In this document: one piece after another, positions 1 to 12,146 of the stretch | Layout of the letters: every line of letters begins with the position of its first letter | Position numbering within the stretch: the first letter of the stretch is position 1 | DNA from: Cydia pomonella | Taxonomy: Eukaryota; Arthropoda; Insecta; Lepidoptera; Tortricidae | Assembly (NCBI RefSeq): GCF_033807575.1 | Contig: NC_084721.1 | Location: forward strand, 2,294,001 to 2,358,000 | DNA: 64,000 bases | Direction of reading: 5' to 3' | The notes under the pieces: generated by a model | Database searches by the model: none | The model's input: the letters and a program-made list of their open reading frames with translations, nothing else | What the model was told of the DNA's origin: nothing | Program-made: the position numbers and the translations under genes

Positions 1-440
1 AATTGGTAAAATTGTGGCTCTGAAACTTTGATACCTATGTCATCATAAGGCAATTTGATAAGTAAACAATGTGCTAAGAAACCTCTTATTGTAAGGTTTA
101 CCCGAAGTAATAAAAAAAAACCACTAAAATAATAGATACGTTGCGAAGTTTTGACAATTTAAGATTTCGTGAACTGTACAGGTTTAGGGAAAGTGTAAAT
201 GTATTGTTTATTGAATGGAATGTACTGGAAGATATTAAGTACTTAAGTAGGAGGGACAAAAATCAAAATAAATAATAATCGTGCCCAGTCATTTTTAATG
301 AAGGTCGCCAAAAAAATAAGAATCAAACTTAGAAATCAAAAAGACTAAGTAGTTCTTTAAAAAGGTCAAGGTCACTGAGAGCCCATCTTGAAGTATGGAA
401 AATAATTAAAATTGCGATTTTGTTGGTTTAATTTTGCAAT

Positions 441-482
441 TATGTATATATATATATATATATATATGTGTATATATATATA
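441..482. repeat. TA dinucleotide microsatellite
   Basis: An almost pure run of alternating T and A, interrupted once by TGTG near position 468. It is a simple repeat and probably length-variable between individuals. Confidence 0.9.
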
Positions 483-751
483 GTTGATATACAATCTTTT
501 TTTTTTGATAAAATGTAAGGATCGTATGTAAAGAGTAAAGTAAATATATAGGAAAAGAGAGCCCTCTTGAAGTATTTTAAGGAAACTAATTTCGAGCCCT
601 ATCTCTATTTTGTATCCGAAACTAGCAATGTATGTATGCGTGCACATCTACATATGCATCCGTATGTGTAGGTACTTTATTGCGAAAAATTGCTCATTTG
701 CTATCTATTTTACTCGATTTTGTTATAAATTTCAACATGTATCATCATCCC

Positions 752-880
752 TATACAATATAAATACTCTTTATTGCACACCTCAATAAAAGAAAACAAT
801 TCAAAAGAAAACATACACATAAGCACAGGTAAACAACATGCGGTCTTATCGCTAAAAGGCAACCTTTGGGTTGCGGAAAT
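752..880 (-). mobile_element. 3' tail of a non-LTR retrotransposon (fragment)
   Basis: Read on the minus strand it ends in a polyadenylation-like AATAAAG followed by an AT-rich tail, after a stretch with a short hairpin (GGCAACC / GGTTGCC) that I recall from lepidopteran LINE 3' ends. There is no coding capacity. The family is not identified. Confidence 0.4.
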
Positions 881-1814
881 TAAAAAATTACATTGTCAGT
901 AACCGTCGCGCTGGTAGTGGTACTGGATAAAAAAATAATGGTACGAAAGTGTGATCAAGAAAACAATAAATGTGATAATTAAGGTCAGTAGGTAAATTGA
1001 AGAAAATTTGATGAAATCACTGCTGTTTTTTAAATAGGTAAAGATCTGATTGTTTCTGGTCCGATCTTTACCTGGAAGGGTCAAGATCGGATATCGGTCT
1101 ACAGCAGTGCTAGGTCTGTTAACACAATTACAAAAACAAACACAGTTTCATCACAATACGCAAAATAAATTAAAGAGCGAAGATCGGATAGAAGGAAGAA
1201 TTCGCGAAATTTACCTTGCTCTCTGTGATTGCACATAGCACAAGCCCGACTCCCTGAGCGACGCGGGCACACTGACAGTCGAGGCGCAATGAAATGGCGT
1301 CTTACACAATGTTGCCAACATTAAAAAATAAAGCCAAATTAGGGGGAAATGAATGTCCTACGTTCTTCACCCGCATCCGGTATTTACCCAACATACCTTA
1401 ATCGTTGAACCGCCGCATTTCAAAATGGCCCTTATTTTGATATCGGCTAGCCGTAATGTAATACGGCGGATTATACAATACGACTGCGATACTTATATAT
1501 AAATCCCCTCGTCAATGTAATTTCATTAAATTTGCTATCTAGTGGCAAACATCAAAGTAGTTATCTTTTACTTGGGACGCACAAGTGTGAGCAATGTAAA
1601 ATACTATATTTCCAAAAAAAAATTATAATTATAATACGAAAGGTGGTCAAATCGCAAAATGCTGTCGTTTTATTTAAAATAATGAAATAATTAGACCAGT
1701 TCCGAAAGTACCGGGAAATCCCGGTTCTTTAAAACAGTACCGGTTCTGCAATCCCTAATAAGGATGTTATGCCCATCACTATTCCTTCTGTGTACGTATA
1801 TTTAGAAACTGTCT

Positions 1815-2260
1815 CCGCCTCCAATTCGTGCGATAAGGATAACTGCAGCTAGGACCGAAATTCACTCGCAAAAAACTCAAAAATCGAGGTTTCGCTCTCG
1901 ACTGTTTCCTCCTCCAAAACGCAACTAATCATTATGAAATTTTGGAAATTGCAAGACGAAGAAATAATCTATGCCGCTATGTTTTGATTTTTTGGATATT
2001 TTTTGTCATATTTGTATACTGTACCTTTTTTTACAGCCAATTCAATTTAGCCGTTTTTGCGATTTTCGAGGCGCTGTATCTTTCTTCAAAATAAAATAAT
2101 CCAAAAAAGCAAAACATAGCGGCACAGATATTGATGATATTGATCTTATTTGAAAAAATCACTGCTCTAGGTTAAAAATCCAGGGAGGAATCAGTCGAGA
2201 GCGTTTGTATGGAAAAATCGCAACTAGGAATTCCTCAGCTTGAACATGTTAAGACGTCCG
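1815..2260. repeat. Dispersed repeat family A, copy 1
   Basis: It shares the block GCGATAAGGAYAACTGCAGC, followed by an AAAATCGAGGTTTCG-like segment and TTTCCTCCTCCAAAA, with two other copies in this window (about 21,690-22,075 and 24,385-24,870). All three end near a TTTGTATGGAAAAAT motif. It is non-coding, presumably a non-autonomous transposon. Confidence 0.6.
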
Positions 2261-2504
2261 TGCCAAGCCATTGTATTCGGGCAGCTCATCATTCCACAAA
2301 TTTACATTCCATGAAGGTACCGTTAATAGTTCTATTAGTTGCGAAGGTATTTTCGTGGATGTATTTTGTTACCGGTATCTGACTCAGTATTGTGAAGTTT
2401 AAAAGAAAGTTGTGAAAGTTTGAAGTAAAAATATTAATATAGATTATCAGAAATCTACCTCGAGCGTTTACATTCCCCACCTCAGATAGACCGTATCCCT
2501 TTAC

Positions 2505-2790
2505 AGTCCACACTACCTTAATATATGGTTAATAAAGTTGTGTATATTTTTAACACTTTGTCTGTGCCGATATTTAATCCTGGTAAGGGCATTTATTTGT
2601 GTGATGAACATGGATATTTGTTCCTGAGTCATGGGTGTTTTCTATGTATTTAAGTATTTATATATTATATATATATTTGCCTAAGTACCCTCAACACAAG
2701 CCTTATTGAGCTTACCGTGGGACTTAGTCAATTTGTGTAATAATGTCCTATAATAATATTTATATTTATTTAATACCTTGACTGTACTTG
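2505..2790 (+). mobile_element. SINE (tRNA-head family) inserted into a MITE
   Basis: Positions about 2575-2772 match the body of the SINE family seen at 13,250, 21,328, 22,658 and 25,365, but lack the tRNA-like head and begin at the B-box end (CCTGGTAAGGGC). The flanks match the MITE seen at 30,400-30,520, where TGCCGATATTTAA-like sequence runs directly into TCTTGATTGTAC. The SINE therefore appears to have landed inside that MITE. Confidence 0.6.
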
Positions 2791-4298
2791 CTCAAACATA
2801 CCTAATGTCACTGACATATACACGAATAATGTTTAGTTGTATACCTTACCTAAAAAAATCTATAGTGAGATTAGTGAGGCACCGAACTCACGGACATAGA
2901 AAAACGTAGTGTACGGGTGTAGTGTAAAGGTGACCTCCCTGCATACACTCAGTCTATGCAGGGGAGTCACCTCTCTCTGCATCTGACTGTACATTGACCA
3001 AAATGTTATCTCCATTGTAGTGAATAATAACCCAATAAATATAATAAAAAGTTTACTTTTTATTTTAAATTTCAATTTTAAGTCTTATTTTCATTTATTT
3101 AGAATTAAATAAATATCTTTTTCAACAAAACCCTCACCGTCACTTAAAAGGTTCAAAATTTCATTTCTCATTGTTTCTATTTTTTAACGTGCGCATACAA
3201 TACACACGTGAACGCGACGCGAGCTTGTGCGGGTCGGTATTTAAACATATTTTAGTTTATATTTTCCTTTGTTCATCATGTCTTGGTTTACATTTACAAG
3301 TTTAACCTATGGGAGGTTAGATTGTGTTTTGTAAAACGTGTCTGGGACCTCGAGACTAGTCGAGACGTCTTTGTGACATAGAAAAACTTTGGACCGATGT
3401 GATAAACTTAGTCTAAGCTGACACTGCACGAGTTGCTATGGCCGATCGCATACATTTAGTTACAATTTTTCTTCTCTAGAGGTGGAGGCCCTTAGGAGGA
3501 GGAGAACCTTAATCTTAAATTTTTCATCTTACTAACGCAAAAAAAAATCTAACTGTAAAATATCAAACAAATTAAATCCAAATGAAAGTCATTAAATAAG
3601 TATTCATCATTCCAAATAATCCTTTAAAAGTCATTTCTACCAGCAAACATAAGGAAACAACTAAAAATTTATTGCATCTGATTACTTTGCCCCACATGTG
3701 GATAAAATGCAACTTTCTCATTAGTTTTTGAACAACCAAGAGGGCCTTTACTAGTTGGTGTGGTGAAAGTTTTTTATTTATATTCGTCGACTGTAATGGT
3801 TTTTTTTACTCGACCATAATATTCATAAGCAAACGCTGTAGTCAAGAACAATCACGTGGCGCCGGGGTCCAGAGGAAAAGACACAAACGCGCGACTATTA
3901 CATTTCATGAGTAATATTCATATAAGTATTATGTAATATGCACGCGGTGAAGTCTTTAGTACTACTGGCATACTTATTTATTTATCTCTCATTATTTAGG
4001 TTTTATAGTAGAAAAAGTATTATTTTAGATTAAAATTACGCTCAAAGTTTACTCTCTATATGTATCTGATTCTACATAGATAAGACTTTTCTACTTATTA
4101 CAATTATTACCAATAATTCGACATTTCCTATTCAACCTTGAGAAGCACTAATCAATCAATACATAATAGTCATTCTGACCTGATATTAGTCACCGATCGC
4201 ACTCGGCTTGACTCACACGCACATGAATATTGTATTCGTTAATGACTCCAATCGCCGTGTCGTATTAGACAAAGGGAAGCCACTTTTACATCATTAAC

Positions 4299-4532
4299 AT
4301 ATATCTAAGGACGGGCCTTACGGGCATTAAGAATGGTGCTAGTTCAGTGGTGTCACTCACGAATTCGAGCCAAGCGTGCAGTCTAAGGCAAGGCAACAAG
4401 TTGCGATGCGACCAATCGCGCGCGTGATGCAAACTCATCAACCAATCGCACTGGCGTTAGTCTGCACGATTGGCTCGAATTTGTGTGCGTGACACCGCTG
4501 GCTCTATTCTTAAGGCCCGTCCTTAGATATAT
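4299..4532. mobile_element. Hairpin MITE, family TCTAAGGACGGGCC
   Basis: The ends are inverted copies (ATATATCTAAGGACGGGCC and its complement). The inner arms, including GAATTCGAGCCAA and CAGTGGTGTCAC-like blocks, are also complementary, so most of the element could fold back. Relatives lie at 6929-7012 (one half only) and 16,747-16,968. It encodes nothing. Confidence 0.85.
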
Positions 4533-4990
4533 GAAATGAAATGAAATGAAATGAAAATCATTTATTTCGAGCTAAAAACTCATATAGTGTTAGTACATAC
4601 AACAATTATTATTTATCTACCTATATATCTAAGTTAGTACAATATAAACAAAACAATAAATACCTAAAACTACTTAACATAATCTATTTCGATGATGCGT
4701 TGGTCCGTTGGGTTCATGCAGTTGGTTCCAACGCCTCATCAGTGGGCAGTCTACTCTGACGGCAAATACGTTTAGGAGACTGTTGGTGCTACCCCGCAAC
4801 CTATGCAATAGGGATGCCGCTCTTTTACGCATAATAGCGTAAAAGTCATCCGTACGGGCATCGGCGAACATCCCCGACGCACTGCAGTACCGAGGCAGAC
4901 CCATCAGTATCCTAAACGCATTATTATATTGCACACGCAGCGCATTGTACGATCGCTACGAGAAGCTGGTCCACAGGCTGCAAGCATAAA
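4533..4990 (-). pseudogene. Non-LTR retrotransposon fragment, reverse-transcriptase C-terminus
   Basis: On the minus strand 4674-4934 encodes an 86-residue piece with NNAFRILMGLPRYCSASGMF, closely matching the plus-strand fragment at 5677-6262. It runs toward a polyadenylation-like AATAAATG and a repeated TTTCA tail (RC of 4533-4556), the usual 3' end of a target-primed insertion. It lacks endonuclease and catalytic reverse-transcriptase motifs, so it is a 5'-truncated dead copy. Confidence 0.8.
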
Positions 4991-5041
4991 ATGTGTTTAT
5001 TTATATGTGACAATTCAAATCATAACTTTTTAACAAAAAAT

Positions 5042-5564
5042 AAAACCGACTTCAAATATTACCAAAAGCGCCATACATGTACAGTCAACCAATTTGATTC
5101 CTAGGCCACTATAGAACCATGGCATAATGACTTCTACGACAGTGCTTATTGAGTGATGTGTGTCAAGTATCTAGTAGTTAAAGCGACAAGGTTCTATAGT
5201 GGCCTAGGATTATAATTGGTTGACTGTACATATAACATTAGAAGAGTTCCCTCGATTTCTCCAAGATCCCATCATAGAATAGAATAGAATAATTTTTATT
5301 CATAAACACAAACAAGACACATTAAATTACATGATATAACAAAAACAAAGGAAGTATAAAGTGCCACGAAATGGCCTCATCTCAGCATGTGAATGGCATC
5401 ATCAGACCCCGACTTGGTGCCAACGGGACCATCTCGGGATTATACCCGTTAGATTAAAAAAAATATTGAAAATCGGTTCACGATTCTCGGAGATATCGAG
5501 TAACATACATACAAAAAAAAACAGTCGAATTGAGAACCTCCTCCTTTTTTGAAGTCGGTTAAAA
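5042..5564. mobile_element. Composite element with AACCGACTTCAAA ends and two insertions
   Basis: The outer ends are inverted copies of AACCGACTTCAAA. Inside lie a separate hairpin MITE at 5079-5231, whose arms begin GTACAGTCAACCAAT and include CCTAGGCCACTATAGAACC, and at about 5274-5360 the 3' end of a LINE on the minus strand with a repeated ATTCT tail. The remaining outer sequence is non-coding. This is a nest of at least three insertion events. Confidence 0.7.
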
Positions 5565-5676
5565 CGGGACTTTATAGCGGTCGACGCTTACGCCATTATT
5601 AGCGGCGCGCCAATACTAATGCTCTCCCTGTGGGCTCACTAAACTGATAGGTGTCTGTGAGCGGTACGCTAATAGT

Positions 5677-6580
5677 CACGGTTTAAAGTATAACGTTAGA
5701 AAGAGCGAATGTATGGTCTTTAGGGTTAGAAACAAATGCCCATGCGATGTCCCACCTATAAAATTAAACGGGGAGGTACTCACTGTAGTGTCACAATTTA
5801 AATATCTCGGACATGTTGTGACTTCTGACCTTAAAGACGATACAGACATTGAACGCGAACGAAGAGCATTGTCTATTAGAGCTAATATGATCGCCCGTAG
5901 GTTCGCTAAATGCTCTAATCAGGTCAAGGTCACTCTTTTCAGGGCGTACTGTACTTCCCTATATACTAGCGGCCTATGGGCGGACTACACAGTAAGACGG
6001 TACAATTCTCTTCGTGTACAGTTCAATAACGCTTTCAGGGTGCTGATGGGGCTGCCGCGATACTGTAGTGCATCAGGGATGTTTGCCGAGGCGCGGGTGG
6101 ACTGTTTCCACGCGACTATGCGCAAGCGTTGTACATCCCTGGTGCGCCGGATCCGCGCCAGTACCAACAGCATTCTGAGAATGATATCTGAACGGGTAGA
6201 TTCTGTATATCTCAACCGCTGTTGTAGTTTGCACCTGAACCGGGATGTGAAATATCTACACTGACATCCTGACAACTGTATAGAATAGCGAAATTGTATG
6301 AAGTGACATTTTATCAAATTTGACATCTGTATTAATTAATAGCTATATTGAATGAAACATTTTAAAATTAATTTTATTTGTATTTATTTTTATTTCATCG
6401 AATTTTGTTTTTATTGTATTCTGTTTGATTTAGTTTCACTTCTTTTCAATTTCAATTAATTTATTTATTCTTAATCATCATTAATTTATTGTGTATAGTA
6501 CTAATCATATATTTTAAGATATACATTTTTTACTAACAATAATTGATCTCAGTTGGTCTCTCAATAAATGAAATTGAATG
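5677..6580 (+). pseudogene. Non-LTR retrotransposon fragment, reverse-transcriptase C-terminal region and 3' end
   Basis: The open frame to 6262 has the FKYLGHVVTSDL motif typical of the thumb region following the palm of non-LTR reverse transcriptases, then RANMIARRFAKCS and LFRAYCTSLYTSGLW. Coding sense extends upstream of the first ATG at 5713 (YNVRKSEC from about 5690). An AT-rich 3' untranslated part ends near AATAAA at 6563-6568. The catalytic F/YADD box and endonuclease are absent, so this is a 5'-truncated copy. It belongs to the same family as 4533-4990. Confidence 0.85.
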
Positions 6581-6928
6581 GTACTACGTGACGTAAGCGC
6601 CACATATGTCAATCCTTTACATCTACTTTTGAACAACTATATCACTACACCGTATAAAACAAGAGGGACTTTGTTTTATACGGTGCGGCTGCGTCTGTCT
6701 GTCTGTATGTTTGTGATTAGCTCAAATGACTGAACAGATTTTCATTCGGTTTTACCTATTAAATTATTGGCCGGAAGTGTACGTCGCCTCGAGGAACAAA
6801 CAGTCGTATCCTAAGATCGTAACTAGGAAGCTTAAATAAATTCTTATTACATATTTGCAAAACTCATATTTGCTGTCCATTTCGGAGAACGTTCACCTTT
6901 AAATCGCTCTACAAACATTGACATTATG

Positions 6929-7012
6929 TCTAAGGACGGGCCTTACGGGCACTATAAGAATGGTTCTAGTTCAGTGGTGTCACTTACGAATTCGAGCCAA
7001 TCGTGCAGTGTA
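6929..7012. mobile_element. Half of a TCTAAGGACGGGCC MITE
   Basis: It matches the left arm of the element at 4299-4532, including the GTGGTGTCAC and AATTCGAGCCAATCGTGCAG blocks, but has no complementary right arm nearby. It is a truncated copy. Confidence 0.75.
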
Positions 7013-7491
7013 ACGAAACACATCATATATGTAAACATGTACATAATCTTGCAATTACTAAGTAAAAAAATAACCAGCCACGTGCCATGAAAAATTCGCA
7101 CAATAGCAAGGAAAAACGTTTTGTTGCACGTGATTTTAATTAATAGGTACTCACACATCACAAATTGATGGGTCTTCCAAATACATGACAGACAATAAAC
7201 ATGTCCATTTGTTAACAAAACATATTTTAATTTAGACAGTAAAACCTTTTGTCCTTCAGTTTCTTTTTTTTTTTTTTAAATGACTTGTTAATTATTTTCA
7301 TTTTAATGTTATTATGTTGTAAGACATATGCCCTTATGGCCCACCAGGAGCTTATGTTTTGATTTTGGTACCTAAAATAAAATTAAAATTTATATTTTTA
7401 ATTTGTCCTTTATTTAAAAAGTATTTATGTAAGGTACATTGGGCTAACTTCGATAGAAAGGTAAGTTTGAAAATCGTTTTGTACTAGCCAC

Positions 7492-7766
7492 CATTAATGA
7501 CAAATCGCCTGTTGTATCCGTATTCCTCGATATGACCAAAGCTTTTGACCTAGTTGATCACTCGAAACTTCTTAAAAAATTAGATGCTTGTCAGTGTTGT
7601 CAGGGGCCATTCGAACGATTGGCTCAGATCTTATTTAGATAATAGAAGGCGATGCACAGAAATTTCTAAATTTGTAAAAATTAAATCAATTACACAAAAA
7701 AATTACAGATCACCTATTCGTAATATAGTATCAGGAGTACCACAGGGTAGCAACATAGGTAGGTAG
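7492..7766 (+). pseudogene. Reverse-transcriptase fragment of a non-LTR retrotransposon, frameshifted
   Basis: One frame reads VVSVFLDMTKAFDLVDHSKL, the conserved palm motif around the first catalytic aspartate. Near 7585-7600 the sense passes to another frame (WLRSYLDNRRRCTEISKF), then IVSGVPQGSNIG, the SGVPQGS motif. A frameshift therefore separates two halves. It stops in a short AGGT repeat at about 7757-7771. It is a dead fragment of a different LINE family from 5677-6580. Confidence 0.85.
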
Positions 7767-8929
7767 GTAGGCTTCTGGTTTTATAGATATTTGCCATATT
7801 AAAAAATACTCCGCTTTCGAATTTGCCCCGATGCGCTTTACCTACCTTACTATTAGGTACCACACCATCCGGATTTTTTGTTGTTATGGCCTTATGCCTG
7901 TATTTTTACGACATTATTGGTACTATTGTCTTGCTGTGATAATAATGTGAGATACGTTAAACAGGTACCCATAAAAAATTCAATGCTTAGCACTCCTCAG
8001 CTTCAGCGTAAACATATCTACGAAATTGCAAAAAGGTCATAAGTTAGATTGTAATTAACAGACTTAAAAAAAGGAACAGTTTCTGAATGCATTGAAATCG
8101 TCGCATTCTTGAAATTTTGTGTAAGTTTACCTTGTTCACCGATTATTACTCGGCGTTCGATTTAAAAAAATATTTTATTTGTTTGAAAGGGCATCCTTTT
8201 TCGTTGGTCCCTTTCCTTTTGCACACGTAGCTTTAAGCGTAAAGGTAATTCTAGCTCTGCGACTCCTACACATGACTTGTTTATTTATTTTTTTTTTTTT
8301 ATGTATTAAAGTTCCAATTAGTTTTAAAAAAAATCGCAGAGTTCCATGTTTACTTACTGCTAAAGTCATGAATGGCTTAATTACAGTAAGGGTTCGGACT
8401 TATTAAACTAATTTATATAACAAAGCAAATATATGTTTACAAAATATAGTCGTAATTATTTGATATCAAATATTTTTTAAACTGTATTGCACAATACATG
8501 AAGAGTACAAATGGCGGACTTAATGCCAGAAGGCATTCTCTACCAGTCAACCATGAGCCAAACCGAAAGATGCTAATTGGTGCAGGGTCAGAATACAGAG
8601 TAAAATTGTTACTACTTACGTGTGTTGTGTTGAACTTGTTATTGTCATTATGTCATACATACGCGCGGGTTTTCTCTACGGGTGAACGTATTTCCCAGTG
8701 TCACGTTCATGGAGGTTAATTGCATAAGATTTAAATTTGCAGGATTTTTAAGTCACGAGTAGGATTGTTACATGACAAAACGGAATATCCTGACCTGAGG
8801 GACACAAACTATATATTGACTTTCGATTATTTCTAAAACTATCCGCAGACTGGAGCCGAAGTTCCCCCTCCCGAAGGCAGAGTGCAAACACTGATATCAT
8901 GCCAACCTCTACGCCGGGAGCGAGATGAA

Positions 8930-9105
8930 AAAACCCCGGGTCCCACCCCCCAGGTTGCCTTATCGATTTTTTATAGAGGTGGTAATCCTCGTGGCAAGTT
9001 CGGCCTGGCCAGACACATTAGGGCTCATGCTAGACAACGTCCATGATGTTTATTTAGGGTCGCCGTCATCGAAAACGATGAGAAGGACTATATAAATGAT
9101 TTCAA
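8930..9105 (+). pseudogene. Possible retroelement C-terminal coding remnant
   Basis: A frame ending at 9047 reads RGGNPRGKFGLARHIRAHARQRP before a stop, with a histidine spacing that resembles a zinc-finger remnant. The DNA resembles repetitive sequence I associate with lepidopteran genomes. No complete domain can be shown, so this is tentative. Confidence 0.25.
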
Positions 9106-9152
9106 CTGAATTATCTAACCACATTTTCATATCACAGGTAACTAAACATACG

Positions 9153-9260
9153 AGTAAGTAAGTAAGTAAGTAAATATTCTTTATTGCACCAACAATTATA
9201 CATTTTACATACATGTAAAACTACAACACCACTTTACGTGAGTAACATACCTAGTGCATA
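9153..9260 (-). mobile_element. LINE 3' tail fragment with AAGT repeat
   Basis: Tandem AAGT units are followed by sequence that on the minus strand gives CAATAAAGAATATTTACTTAC, a common LINE polyadenylation-like end. No coding part is present. Confidence 0.5.
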
Positions 9261-10644
9261 ATATCTGTACATGTGCTTGCTTAAGCAAATACAAGCGTAC
9301 GTTTTTGTAGCTAATACTTTACATACATTACTATAATCGAATGTGTTGCAAACTGTAACTAATAAGTGCATTGTGCGGTCAGGGCGAAAATGTGCGTATA
9401 ATATTGAATCTTATTTCTTAGATGAAAGGGTTCATAAGGTATACACCTTCAATTTCACACCTCTGAATAGTGAACCAATGATCTTTAAGTTTGATGCTTT
9501 GTACAGGGTGGCTGAAATATATAAATAAAATCAAAAAGCTTATTTGTTAGTTTGGCCATCGGATCAGCTGTACGAACTTGCTACGCTCGTGGTTCAATTA
9601 ATTAATAATTAATATTAGCTCGGATATTCATATTATAAACAACTTTGCAACGCGGGTAAAACATTAATATTAATTTTAATAACAAAACTCCCATAAGACT
9701 CAGATATATTATAAGACGGGTCACTCGCATATTTTAAGTCGAAAAACGCTCGACGTGTTTCACTCCGTACCGAGGAGTGTCGTCATGAGCGTTGACGGAC
9801 CGGCGCAGATTGCGGGCCGACTTAAAATACGTGAGTGACCCGTTTTTTTATATTTTATACATTTATATTATTATTATTATTTTAATTTATGGGCCTTTAT
9901 GATAATTATGATGAGTGCCATGTCAACCAAGCAGTGATATTGTGGCAGCCGGCCCCTTAAAGTTCATTACTAATGCCAGTTGAAACTAGTAAATTCCGTA
10001 TTCTTTGGGTGGTAATGTTAATAAGTAGGTAAATCATATAACTATTCTTAGGTAAAAGGTATTTCACGTTACACCATGTATACGAATCAAGCATTCATGA
10101 ATCGCATAACAGGCATTATGTGCTTATTCTGACCCGTCGTTTCCTGCGCCTTGAATTTGTATGAGTTCCGTAATTTATAAGTACATTGGTTATATGTTAA
10201 TTATTTAATGCACTTTATTTACATTGATTACGTGTCTTTATATCTATATTTTTAGGTTAGTATCGCTTTGGTATTTTTAGTTCGGTTGATGTATTTATTT
10301 CGAAACTAACGGAATCGGGGCAATACCTGCAATGGCTACAATTAGATTATATGTAAATCACAACCTTTAAACTTAAATGTGAAAAAGTAAATTGAAGTTA
10401 TACTGTCGCCCGCGGTATGTCAGGACCGCTACTACCTGCAAATTGCAATAAAACAGCGTACTCACATCTTAAAGGCTGAATGCACTTCCAATCTTGGTCT
10501 TATCGGACAGAACATCAGCGCTGGAAGTCGCCAGCAACATACTGAGATTAGACCATCTCGTGGTATACTTGCTCCTTTTTATGTTTAATTTATGTTTTGC
10601 GTTTTAGCTTACGAATAAATTATTTATATTTCTATTCTTGTATT

Positions 10645-10705
10645 GCAGGTGTCCATGGGCAACGGTAATTGCTTACAATTAGGTGATTCGTCTGCTCGTT
10701 TGTCC
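10645..10705 (+). repeat. Short lepidopteran-type repeat fragment
   Basis: The block GGTGTCCATGGGCAACGG followed by TAATTGCTTAC and TCGTCTGCTCGTTTG resembles a very common lepidopteran dispersed repeat that I recall. Only a fragment is present. Its preceding TTGCAG looks like a splice acceptor but has no supported exon after it. Confidence 0.5.
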
Positions 10706-10871
10706 TCTATAACATTAATAAATAAAATAAATATATCTTGGCTTTGTCCTTCTCCAACGGTTCCCTGCGATCTTTAACAGATCATCGATCTACCTTGCTG
10801 GGACTGTCAACTATGTTTCATAAAAAAAAAAACATATAGACTATTCACAGATGATCATATTGTTGTTCCAG

Positions 10872-12146
10872 AATCTCAAGCACCCAAACCTGGTGAACCT
10901 GATCGAAGTGTTCCGCCGTAAGCGTAAACTGCACCTCGTATTCGAGTACTGCGACCACACTGTTCTGAACGAGCTGGAGAAACACCCCGCTGTACGTACA
11001 ACAATTTTCTGTTTTTATATGAAGCATCCAAACCTGGTGCATCTGATCGAAGTGTTCCGCCGTAAGCGTAAACTGCATCTCGTGTTCGAGTACTGCGACC
11101 ACACTGTTCTGAACGAGCTGGAGAAACACCCGGCTGTAAGTACAATAATGTTCTGTTTTTATATGAAGCATCCAAACCTGGTGCATCTGATCGAAGTGTT
11201 CCGCCGTAAGCGTAAACTGCATCTCGTGTTCGAGTACTGCGACCACACTGTTCTGAACGAGCTGGAGAAACACCCGGCTGTAAGTACAATAATGTTCTGT
11301 TTTTATATGAAGCATCCAAACCTGGTGCATCTGATCGAAGTGTTCCGCCGTAAGCGTAAACTGCATCTCGTGTTCGAGTACTGCGACCACACTGTTCTGA
11401 ACGAGCTGGAGAAACACCCGGCTGTAAGTACAATAATGTTCTGTTTTTATATGAAGCATCCAAACCTGGTGCATCTGATCGAAGTGTTTCGCCGTAAGCG
11501 TAAACTGCATCTCGTGTTCGAGTACTGCGACCACACTGTTCTGAACGAGCTGGAGAAACACCCGGCTGTAAGTACAATAATGTTCTGTTTTTATATGAAG
11601 CATCCAAACCTGGTGCATCTGATCGAAGTGTTCCGCCGTAAGCGTAAACTGCATCTCGTGTTCGAGTACTGCGACCACACTGTTCTTAACGAGCTGGAGA
11701 AACACCCGGCTGTAAGTACAATAATGTTCTGTTTTTATATGAAGCATCCAAACCTGGTGCATCTGATCGAAGTGTTCCGCCGTAAGCGTAAACTGCATCT
11801 CGTGTTCGAGTACTGCGACCACACTGTTCTTAACGAGCTGGAGAAACACCCGGCTGTAAGTACAATAATGTTCTGTTTTTATATGAAGCATCCAAACCTG
11901 GTGCATCTGATCGAAGTGTTCCGCCGTAAGCGTAAACTGCATCTCGTGTTCGAGTACTGCGACCACACTGTTCTTAACGAACTGGAGAAACACCCGGCTG
12001 TAAGTACAATAATGTTCTGTTTTTATATGAAGCATCCAAACTTGGTGAACCTGATAGAAGTGTTCCGCCGTAAGCGTAAACTGCATCTCGTGTTCGAGTA
12101 CTGCGACCATACTGTTCTGAAAGAGCTGGAGAAACACCCCGCTGCT
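10872..12146 (+). repeat. Nine-copy, 144-bp tandem array of the kinase alphaC-beta5 exon
   Basis: The AAG of the KHPN motif recurs at 10878, 11022, 11166, 11310, 11454, 11598, 11742, 11886 and 12030, exactly 144 bp apart. Each unit holds about 114 bp of exon plus about 30 bp derived from the start of the following intron. Because 144 is divisible by three and no stop intervenes, one frame runs through all nine. Only copy 1 has a normal acceptor (TTGTTCCAG). Copies 2-9 begin inside the exon after TTTTTATATG. Every copy keeps a donor: GTACGT in copy 1, GTAAGT in the others. Copy 1 joined to the next exon gives an ungapped fit to the family; copy 9 would add one alanine. Long antisense frames here are by-products of the repeat. 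Confidence 0.95.

Larger units (their letters stand above)
1..10871. other. Repeat-rich region without a recognised gene
   Basis: I found no protein-coding exon that I can support in this stretch. It lies 5' of the first kinase exon visible in the window, so it is probably intron or upstream DNA of that gene. I looked for a glycine-rich loop (GEGSYG-like) and an AIKKF-like lysine segment and saw neither, but I could not run a search. The readable content is transposable-element debris, listed separately: LINE 3' tails, a SINE inside a MITE, several hairpin MITEs and two reverse-transcriptase fragments. Confidence 0.6.

Noticed and set aside
10845..12137. Long antisense open frames (430 and 243 codons) across the nine-copy array
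   Set aside because: They arise because a stop-free 144-bp unit is repeated; the sense strand has kinase motifs and splice sites, and the antisense has no recognisable domain.
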